Below, piece after piece: positions 40,347-46,088 of a DNA stretch of 46,088 bases; the stretch's first letter is position 1; every line of letters starts with the position of its first letter. Location: contig JBBIRO010000023.1 of assembly GCA_037441775.1 (NCBI GenBank), positions 1-46,088 on the forward strand. The letters are read 5' to 3'. The stretch comes from CAMTWB01 sp037441775 (GTDB lineage: Bacteria > Desulfobacterota > Syntrophia > Syntrophales > CAMTWB01). A program made the translations under genes and the position numbers. The notes below the pieces were generated by a model. The model ran no database searches and was not told the DNA's origin. It was given only the letters and a program-made list of their open reading frames with translations.

Positions 40347-41231
40347 TCAGCTTTGCGGGTTTCTCCTGGCGAAATCATCGGCAATGGCCTCGAAGGTTGT
40401 CCATTCAACACCTGGATACTTGCGGGTATAATCGATTAGCCGCTCCAGCATGAGCAAATTCTGAGGCCGGCCGGACACATCGGGATGAAGGGTGAGCAAG
40501 TAAACGGCATAGTCCATTTCCCTATACACCCAGTCGAACTGATCCTTCCAGAGGGACTCGATATCCCGGGGATTGACGAAACCGTGGCTGTTGGCATTGG
40601 CTTTAATAAACAGCATCGGCGGCAGGTCATCAAGATACCAACTGGCGGGCAGCTCGATCAGAGGTGTGGTTACGGCACCTTTTACAAAAGGTTTCATCCA
40701 TGTTTCCGCGGGCTTAGCATAGTCAATTTTCGTATAACTGTCTCCTATGCGGACAAAATAGGGGGTGTGGTCGTCGTGCATGAGGCTGTTGTCGTATTTG
40801 ATGCCCTTCTCAAGGAGAAGCTTGACGGATGTTTCGGAAACCTCCCACCAGGGCGCCACATAGCCTACCGGACGGCGGCCCCAGAATTTCTCGATCAGAG
40901 CGATGCACTTGTTTAACACCGCCTGCTCCTGCTCGTAAGAAAGGTTCAGGGGATTCTCATGAGAATAACCGTGCAAGCCAATTTCGTGACCCGCGGCAAC
41001 AACCGCCTCCGTCTGCTTGGGAAAACTCTCGATGGTATGCCCAGGGATGAACCAGGTGCCCTTGATATCGAGACGCCTGAGCAATTCGAGCATTCTCGGC
41101 ATCCCCACCTCGGCGCCGAATACACCCCGTGAAATGTCGCAGGGGGAATTCTCTCCCCCGTAGGAGCCGAGCCATCCAGCCACGGCGTCACAGTGAACGC
41201 CTATGGCACACATGATTTTCTTCTTGGCCAT
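40347..41231 (-). CDS. Polysaccharide-deacetylase-fold hydrolase, imidase/PuuE-like
   Basis: A 294-residue NodB-fold metal hydrolase. The N-terminal GVHCDAVAGWLGSYGGE, the KGTWFIPGHTIESFP and HEIGLHGYSHENP segments (with metal-binding His) and GYVAPWWEVSE place it with PuuE allantoinase-like proteins and cyclic imidases (about 293 aa) rather than with chitin or peptidoglycan deacetylases. There is no signal peptide, so it acts in the cytoplasm. Linked to a Liv-type importer and an asparaginase homologue, it could open a cyclic imide or ureide. The substrate assignment is inference; the fold is firm. Confidence 0.82.
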   Translation of the reverse strand: MAKKKIMCAIGVHCDAVAGWLGSYGGENSPCDISRGVFGAEVGMPRMLELLRRLDIKGTWFIPGHTIESFPKQTEAVVAAGHEIGLHGYSHENPLNLSYEQEQAVLNKCIALIEKFWGRRPVGYVAPWWEVSETSVKLLLEKGIKYDNSLMHDDHTPYFVRIGDSYTKIDYAKPAETWMKPFVKGAVTTPLIELPASWYLDDLPPMLFIKANANSHGFVNPRDIESLWKDQFDWVYREMDYAVYLLTLHPDVSGRPQNLLMLERLIDYTRKYPGVEWTTFEAIADDFARRNPQS

Positions 41232-41274
41232 ATGTCAATCCTCCTCGATAATATTCGTCAGCATTAACAGATTG

Positions 41275-41985
41275 CTACATGCCCAGGTAAGCCCGCCGGA
41301 TTTCATCTGATTCACGTAAAAAAACAGCACTCCCCGCCAGCGCCACCTGTCCGTTTTCCAGCACGTACCCTCGGTCGGCAAAGCGTAGGGTATGATGAAC
41401 GTTTTGCTCAACGATGAGAACGGTAACCCCATCGGCTCTGATTTTCTCTACCTGGGCCATGACCTCATGGACAAGCAGGGGTGAAAGTCCCAGGGAAGGT
41501 TCATCGAGCAGCAAAAGCTTAGGCTTCGCCATCAGCCCCCGGCTGAGGGCAAGCATCGATTGTTCCCCTCCGGAGAGAGAGCCGGCCATTTGTTTACGCC
41601 TTTCGACCAGGCGGGGAAACATGGCAAATGCCCGCTCCAGGGAAGCCCGGTAGCCATCCCTTGCCCGCTTGGCATATGCCCCTAATTCAAGGTTATCTTC
41701 CACGGAAAGGAAGGGGAAAACCATGCGCCCCTCGGGCACCATGACCAGTCCCAGCTCTACCCGTTCTTGCGGGGGGAGGTTGTTGATGACTTCCCCGTCA
41801 AAAAAAATGGTCCCGCCCGCGATGGGAGTTAGGCCGGCAATGGCGTTTAGCAACGTGGACTTGCCGGCGGCATTAGCCCCCAGGATGGTCACGATTTCCC
41901 TTTCGCTTACGAAAACGGAAACACCATGCAGGGCCACCATATCACCGTAATGGACCTTAAGATCGGATACTTCCAAGAGATTCAA
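41275..41985 (-). CDS. livF: Branched-chain amino-acid-type ABC transporter ATPase LivF
   Basis: About 236 residues, all ABC motifs present: Walker A GANAAGKSTLL, Q-loop VMVPEGRMVFPFLSVEDN, signature SLSGGEQSMLALSRGLM, Walker B LLLLDEPSLGLSP and switch His IVEQNVH. It energises the importer together with LivG. The start TTG 41985 is preferred to the longer frame (to 42021), because GGGGGAG lies 4-5 nt before it and family similarity begins there. It overlaps the end of livG by 29 nt. The imidase-like gene follows after 43 nt. Confidence 0.93.
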   Translation of the reverse strand: MNLLEVSDLKVHYGDMVALHGVSVFVSEREIVTILGANAAGKSTLLNAIAGLTPIAGGTIFFDGEVINNLPPQERVELGLVMVPEGRMVFPFLSVEDNLELGAYAKRARDGYRASLERAFAMFPRLVERRKQMAGSLSGGEQSMLALSRGLMAKPKLLLLDEPSLGLSPLLVHEVMAQVEKIRADGVTVLIVEQNVHHTLRFADRGYVLENGQVALAGSAVFLRESDEIRRAYLGM

Positions 41986-42691
41986 GCGGCTCCCCCAAAT
42001 ACACCGAAATGACACGCGCATCTTGGGTCACATAAGCGGGCGGACCTTCCGCCAGAAGGGCGCCCTGGTTCAACACCAGAACCCTCTGGGCGACGCGCAT
42101 GATGGCGTTCATGTTGTGTTCGATTAAGAGGAAAGTCATTCCTTCCCCGTTAAGTTCGCTGATAAGCTCAATCGTATTGTTCACTTCTGTTGGATTGAGA
42201 CCCCCCATGATTTCATCCAGGAGCATCAATTTGGGATTCGTCGCTAAGGCCCGGGCGACTTCCAGACGTTTCCTCAGCGCCAGGGGAAGGCTGTGAGCCG
42301 CGGTGTCCGCAAAACGTTCCATCTCGAGCCGGTTGAGGGTATAACGGGCTGTTTCCCGGGCTTCGTGAAGGGTCTGTCCCCGGGTCAGGGCACCAACTAT
42401 AACATTATCTAGTACCGATAAATTACCAAATGGTTTGACTATTTGAAAAGTGCGGCCGATCCCGCGGCGGTTTCGCTCCGCCGGACCCAGCCGGTTGAGA
42501 CATTTATCGAGAAAAGATACAGACCCAGACGCGGGACGGATGAACCCGGAAATCACGTTGAAGAGCGTCGTTTTTCCGGAGCCGTTCGGCCCGATGACCC
42601 CCAATATTTCTCCACTTAGCAGGGTAAATGTTACGTCATCAACGGCGCGCAGTCCGGAAAAATCGACCGTAACGTTTCGCACCTCAAGCAT
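41957..42691 (-). CDS. livG: Branched-chain amino-acid-type ABC transporter ATPase LivG
   Basis: A 244-residue cytoplasmic ATPase with Walker A GPNGSGKTTLFN, a Q-loop region IGRTFQIVKPFGNLSVLDN, a divergent signature SLPLALRKRLEVARAL in place of LSxGQxR, Walker B LMLLDEIMGGLNP and switch His LIEHNM. LivG-type proteins commonly carry LxxGxQRxLE, so the ALRKRLE reading is a drift at the signature glycine. Its end overlaps livF by 29 nt, and it starts 12 nt after livM. Confidence 0.92.
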   Translation of the reverse strand: MLEVRNVTVDFSGLRAVDDVTFTLLSGEILGVIGPNGSGKTTLFNVISGFIRPASGSVSFLDKCLNRLGPAERNRRGIGRTFQIVKPFGNLSVLDNVIVGALTRGQTLHEARETARYTLNRLEMERFADTAAHSLPLALRKRLEVARALATNPKLMLLDEIMGGLNPTEVNNTIELISELNGEGMTFLLIEHNMNAIMRVAQRVLVLNQGALLAEGPPAYVTQDARVISVYLGEPLESLGSIRS

Positions 42692-42703
42692 GGGCCGTCC
42701 CCT

Positions 42704-43675
42704 TCATCTGAATTTCCTTCTTAGCGCCCTGATCCCGGCAATAGCTCCGTTGGGGGCCGCAAGAACAATGATTATAAGCAAAAAGCCGTAAAGAACTAAA
42801 GAAGGCCCTCCCCCCAGTTGTGCCCGCAACACCTCTCCCAGGGGGACTATAATAGCGGCCCCCAGGGCCGGACCGATGGTCGTTCCCATACCGCCTACTA
42901 TGGCAATCAAGGCTATCTGAACGGACAGTTCAAATTGGGTGGTACTGGAGGGATCGATATATTGCATGAAAAAAGCGTAAAACGATCCTGCCAGGGCCGT
43001 AAGTCCCGCGGAAACTGCCGTCGCCGTGACTTTCGCGCGAACTACCCTTACCCCCAGGGAATAGGCGGCTTCTTCGTTTTCCCTCAGGGCAACGAGATAA
43101 TATCCCAGTCGCGACCTCTCTATCCAGGCCGATATGGCTAGACAGAGCGCCAGGAGGACGAGCCCCACGTACCAGTAAGCACTCATATCGCGAAAGAGCA
43201 TGTTGGCAGCTCCCCCTTCGAAGGGAAGGTTGAGACCCGCCGAACCCCGGGTGAGGCTGCGCCAGTTGACGGCAATGATATGAACGACAATTCCGAAGGC
43301 CAGGGTGGCAAGTACGAAGAAAGGACCGCGCAGGCGGAACGTTATGGCGCCGAGGAAAGCGCCGAGGAGGCCGGCAATGACGGCGCCGATGAACATTCCC
43401 ACCCAGGGAGTGATCCCCATTTTCAAAAAGAGCAGAGCCGCCGTATAGGCGCCGATACCAAAAAACGCCGCATGCCCTAGAGACAGCCCACCCGCGAAAC
43501 CGGCGGAGATATTCCACGCCGTCGCTGCCGCCGCCCAGACGAAAACCGACACCACCAGATTCAGCCAGTAGACGTCACGAGTCAGGAGGGGAACCACGAG
43601 GAGAACGGAAACAATGCCGACAGACAGGATTAGATTTGCTTTTGCAGTTTTATGCAACGACACCTCATTCCTCAA
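42704..43675 (-). CDS. livM: Branched-chain amino-acid-type ABC transporter permease LivM
   Basis: A 323-residue inner-membrane permease with eight to ten hydrophobic helices. The family segments are NISAGFAGGLSLGHAAFFGIGAY in two adjacent pieces, LRGPFFVLATLAFG, and the cytoplasmic EAA-type loop RSRLGYYLVALRENEEAAYSLGV, which docks on the ATPases. It forms the channel with LivH. It overlaps the end of livH by 4 nt (ATGA-type junction). Confidence 0.93.
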   Translation of the reverse strand: MRNEVSLHKTAKANLILSVGIVSVLLVVPLLTRDVYWLNLVVSVFVWAAAATAWNISAGFAGGLSLGHAAFFGIGAYTAALLFLKMGITPWVGMFIGAVIAGLLGAFLGAITFRLRGPFFVLATLAFGIVVHIIAVNWRSLTRGSAGLNLPFEGGAANMLFRDMSAYWYVGLVLLALCLAISAWIERSRLGYYLVALRENEEAAYSLGVRVVRAKVTATAVSAGLTALAGSFYAFFMQYIDPSSTTQFELSVQIALIAIVGGMGTTIGPALGAAIIVPLGEVLRAQLGGGPSLVLYGFLLIIIVLAAPNGAIAGIRALRRKFR

Positions 43676-44547
43676 TAAATCTCAGCGCCCTTTTTCCCGA
43701 AGAATCCCTGGGGACGTACGATAAGGACCGCGATGAAAACAACAAAATAGGCAAGCTCCGCCCAGGCGGTACCGATAAAGTACCCCGCCGTGGTAAGAAT
43801 GACGCCAATCAACAGGGCCGCTATCACGGCGCCATGCAGGGAACCCAACCCGGCCAAGACAACTATGACGAAAGCCGTAACAATGTAGGACTGACCAACC
43901 CGGGGGAAAGCACTGAAGACCGGAGCGATGAGTACCCCCATAGCCCCTGCGGCCGCAACGGCTACCGAATAGGTTATGAGATACACACGGCGGACATTGA
44001 TACCCATCAGGTAGGCGGCGTTACGATTCTGGGCAACGGCCTGTATGGCTTTACCGAACCTCGTTCGGTTGAGAAACAGAGAAAGGCCTAAAGCAAACGT
44101 CAAGGCGACAGCGAATGATATGGTGATCCCCACGCCAAAACGAATGCCACCCAGAACGAATACCGCCCCGCTATAGGCGGTGCTCACGGAACGAATATCC
44201 GCCGTCCAAAAGGTAAGAGCCAGATTCTGAAGTAAGATGGATAAACCGAGAGTCGCGAAAACCACCATCACGTCGGGAGCGCCGATGGTTCGCTGGATTA
44301 TAAGACGCCCCGTTAGCATCCCGAACAAAAAGATTATGGGAACAACGATGAGCGCCGAAAGGTATGGATCAAAACCGAAAAGGCGCCAGAGCCAGAAAGC
44401 TCCGTACATGCCGAGCATCATGAATTCGGCGTGGGCAAAGTTGACTACCCTAAGGACACCGAAGATGAGGGTAAGTCCAACCGCGAGAAGGGCGTAGAGG
44501 CCGCCCAGCAGAAGCCCGTTGATGATAATCTGAAGAAAAAAATCCAT
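43672..44547 (-). CDS. livH: Branched-chain amino-acid-type ABC transporter permease LivH
   Basis: A 291-residue permease with about eight membrane helices. It begins with IIINGLLLGGLYALLAVGLTLIFGV split over helix 1-2. NFAHAEFMMLGMYG is the LivH signature, and NRTRFGKAIQAVAQNRNAAYLMGI is the ATPase-contact loop. ATG 44547 is preferred over the TTG 12 nt upstream, since GGGAG lies just ahead of it. It is separated from the binding-protein gene by 106 nt holding a strong inverted repeat. Confidence 0.93.
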   Translation of the reverse strand: MDFFLQIIINGLLLGGLYALLAVGLTLIFGVLRVVNFAHAEFMMLGMYGAFWLWRLFGFDPYLSALIVVPIIFLFGMLTGRLIIQRTIGAPDVMVVFATLGLSILLQNLALTFWTADIRSVSTAYSGAVFVLGGIRFGVGITISFAVALTFALGLSLFLNRTRFGKAIQAVAQNRNAAYLMGINVRRVYLITYSVAVAAAGAMGVLIAPVFSAFPRVGQSYIVTAFVIVVLAGLGSLHGAVIAALLIGVILTTAGYFIGTAWAELAYFVVFIAVLIVRPQGFFGKKGAEIY

Positions 44548-44592
44548 CCCCACTCCCAAGCACCGCTCTCAGACGATCAGTGCGACAACATC

Positions 44593-44638
44593 GTAATATC
44601 CCAGCCAGAACCATGACCGGTTACGACTGGGATATTAC
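44593..44638. repeat. 12-bp inverted repeat between livJ and livH
   Basis: GTAATATCCCAG (44593-44604) and CTGGGATATTAC (44627-44638) pair perfectly. Inside them AACC (44609-44612) pairs with GGTT (44619-44622). The result is one long hairpin with a 4x4 internal loop, placed 16 nt after the livJ stop. Structures in this position in other binding-protein operons protect the upstream mRNA and lower expression of the membrane genes. There is no U-tract. Confidence 0.7.
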
Positions 44639-44653
44639 ATGCCTGACTTGCGA

Positions 44654-45967
44654 TCACTTACCGATAACGTGGGTACGCTGGCTCCAGGGAAGTTGGGGAA
44701 CGTTGATGAACTTCGCCACCGCGAATTCCACCGGGTAGGTGACCTTCAAGGTCCCTCCCTGCCACTGCTGTACGACCGGTACTGCTCTCAGGTTCTGGCC
44801 GGAGTTGGGATGATCCGGACCCGCAAATTCAAAACCAAAACCCGTGATGGAATCCCGTGCGTCTATTTTCACCTGGCTTGCCGCCGCCATAAAGTCTGAT
44901 GTGGAGAGGGACTTGGCTTTAGGAAGTATCTCGTTTAAGAAAACCCATGTTCCGATAAAAGCCCAATCCGTGTAAGGCCCCTGCGTCCAGCCGCGTTGAG
45001 TTACCATTGTCCGGAGGTCTTTGAGGAGGCTCTGAGCCGCAGGGGACAGGGATGCTGTATTGATAGAGCCGGAAGTCGGTGGAACGACATTAAAGATGCC
45101 GTCGGCGTTGGCACCCAAGGGGCGGGCAAACTCGACCTGCCCGTAACCGCCGCCGGTGCCGATAACCGCTGGAATATTCACGTTCAATTGCTGCGCCTGG
45201 CGCCAGAACAAAACAGCGTCCGCCACCTGGGCCACATGGATGACCGCGTGGGGTTGTTCCTTCTGGATTCTCATGAGGACGGACGACAGATCGTTTGTGG
45301 TCGCCGCGGGATAGCTCTCGCGCAAGACCAATCGGGCCCGGGAATTCTGTAACCTTGCCATGGCGGCATCAGCAATGGAGGTCCCGAACTCATCATCGGT
45401 GAAAAGAATGGCAACTCTCATAGCCGATTCCTCAACACCCAATTGACGAGCGAGACCGGTGAGAGCAAAATCCGCCGCCGCCGCCCCCAGAGCCCCCGAG
45501 GAAATGGTCGTGCGAACGACGTTTTTAGTCATCCTGGTGATTCTTTCAGCAAAAGCCGTCGTCTCCAGATAGGGAATATTGAGACGCTCCGCCGCCGGGG
45601 CCGCCGCCGAGGCAATGGCAGAGGAGTAAGTGCCGATGACCACATCCACCTTTTCATGGGCAATCAAGTGTCTAACGGCGCTGGTGCCGCCTGCGGCATC
45701 GGGAGCATCGGCGGTAACCAGTTCAATCCGAATTCCGTGGGGGTTCCGCTGGTTGTACATATCCACAGCCATGGTCACCCCTTGAATCGCATTGGCTGCC
45801 CCGAAAGCCATACTGCCCGTTTGGGGAAAGAGGGCTCCTATTTTCACGTTTTTTTTGGGGACCTGGGCCTCGGTTGGTCCACTACTTAAGGTTAGTAAAA
45901 CAAGCACCAACGGCAATACTGCCATTGTGGTCAACATTAAAACGTACAATCTTCCGGTTCTTTTCAT
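44654..45967 (-). CDS. livJ: Branched-chain amino-acid-type ABC transporter substrate-binding protein
   Basis: A 437-residue periplasmic binding protein of the LivJ/AmiC type I fold. A long signal peptide (about 1-35, with a basic KRTGR start and a hydrophobic core) ends near PTEAQ. The mature part begins with the typical KIGALFPQTGSMAFGA and has the conserved HLIAHEKVDVVIGTYSS and IPYLETTAF segments. It is longer than the 350-residue average. Ligand identity is not readable; the operon's imidase and amidase homologues suggest an amide or imide. First gene of the operon, GGAGGTG 4 nt ahead of the ATG. Confidence 0.92.
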   Translation of the reverse strand: MKRTGRLYVLMLTTMAVLPLVLVLLTLSSGPTEAQVPKKNVKIGALFPQTGSMAFGAANAIQGVTMAVDMYNQRNPHGIRIELVTADAPDAAGGTSAVRHLIAHEKVDVVIGTYSSAIASAAAPAAERLNIPYLETTAFAERITRMTKNVVRTTISSGALGAAAADFALTGLARQLGVEESAMRVAILFTDDEFGTSIADAAMARLQNSRARLVLRESYPAATTNDLSSVLMRIQKEQPHAVIHVAQVADAVLFWRQAQQLNVNIPAVIGTGGGYGQVEFARPLGANADGIFNVVPPTSGSINTASLSPAAQSLLKDLRTMVTQRGWTQGPYTDWAFIGTWVFLNEILPKAKSLSTSDFMAAASQVKIDARDSITGFGFEFAGPDHPNSGQNLRAVPVVQQWQGGTLKVTYPVEFAVAKFINVPQLPWSQRTHVIGK

Positions 45968-46043
45968 CTCACACCTCCAAAAGAGTCGTTGTAACCATTA
46001 ATTAAACTCGTGCCGCATCCACGCTGTCTTACTTTATTTTCGA

Positions 46044-46073
46044 AAGATACTATGAGAAAATCTCCGAAGTCAA
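46044..46073 (-). promoter_or_regulatory. Possible promoter of the liv-type operon
   Basis: On the minus strand TTGACT (46068-46073) is followed after 18 bp by TATCTT (46044-46049). The leader would be about 70 nt. The boxes are moderate matches and the window ends 15 bp further, so upstream sites cannot be examined. Confidence 0.35.
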
Positions 46074-46088
46074 ATAAAAGTTTGAGGG

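Noticed and set aside
1..46088. CRISPR arrays, rRNA operons and prophage structural genes
   Set aside because: Looked for and not seen: there is no regularly spaced repeat array, no rRNA-like sequence and no capsid, tail or lysis gene in the window.

Overview
The window looks like a chromosome segment from a Gram-negative anaerobe of the Desulfobacterota/Deltaproteobacteria type, probably near the Syntrophales. This is inferred from gene content: outer-membrane genes (MCE/Mla lipid transport, a LolA-like chaperone), a flavin-dependent thymidylate synthase in place of ThyA, a DsbA-like/VKOR disulfide pair, a TrpB2-type tryptophan synthase beta chain, a 4-hydroxybutyryl-CoA dehydratase homologue with all four Fe-S ligands, and several Fe-S and radical-SAM proteins. 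No 16S rRNA gene is present, so the taxonomy is not proven.

Layout. 1-773: the end of a genomic island. It holds a mazE antitoxin whose mazF partner is cut off after about 14 codons by what looks like an IS21-type end, then four 10-bp tandem repeats, then a copy of the 3' half of tRNA-Glu(UUC), which is a typical integrase attachment remnant. 783-2386: a three-gene small-heat-shock-protein operon with a strong promoter. 2492-7676: a REP-type transposase remnant, MscS, a Gate-domain membrane protein, a thioredoxin with a doubled zinc ribbon, HtpX, and debris of an IS110 transposase and an MNT nucleotidyltransferase. 7677-16747 (minus strand): one compact run of eleven genes, mlaE - degenerate ATPase - mlaD - lipoprotein - two DUF47/PhoU-like proteins - pit phosphate transporter - murI - tandem thyX - dsbA-like - VKOR. 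Several junctions are 1-11 nt overlaps, which suggests one transcript serving the envelope, phosphate uptake, peptidoglycan precursors and disulfide formation.

16909-25368: FAH-family hydrolase, a DegP/HtrA protease with a good promoter, a perfect 36-bp palindrome containing the consensus ParB-binding site parS, a DUF374 acyltransferase overlapping the 4-hydroxybutyryl-CoA dehydratase gene, an SDR oxidoreductase, then trpB2 behind a trp-type attenuator (a 13-residue leader peptide with three consecutive Trp codons and a terminator), and three small genes. 25769-33111: a B12-type radical SAM protein and a methyltransferase, then a two-gene signalling unit (PilZ-domain protein and hybrid histidine kinase). 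33364-39137: polyprenyl diphosphate synthase, Nnr NAD(P)HX repair enzyme, a four-repeat S1 protein, an Fe-S protein and a LolA-like protein interrupted by a run of ten N.

39353-45967 (minus strand): a catabolic operon with a complete Liv-type ABC importer (livJ-livH-livM-livG-livF), a cyclic-imidase/PuuE-type deacetylase-fold hydrolase and an asparaginase homologue. The gene set suggests uptake of an imide or amide, ring opening and deamidation. The observations most worth testing are the parS site, the trp attenuator in front of trpB2, the Mla-like operon whose ATPase lacks Walker A, the complementary halves of the tandem ThyX, and the imide/amide operon.
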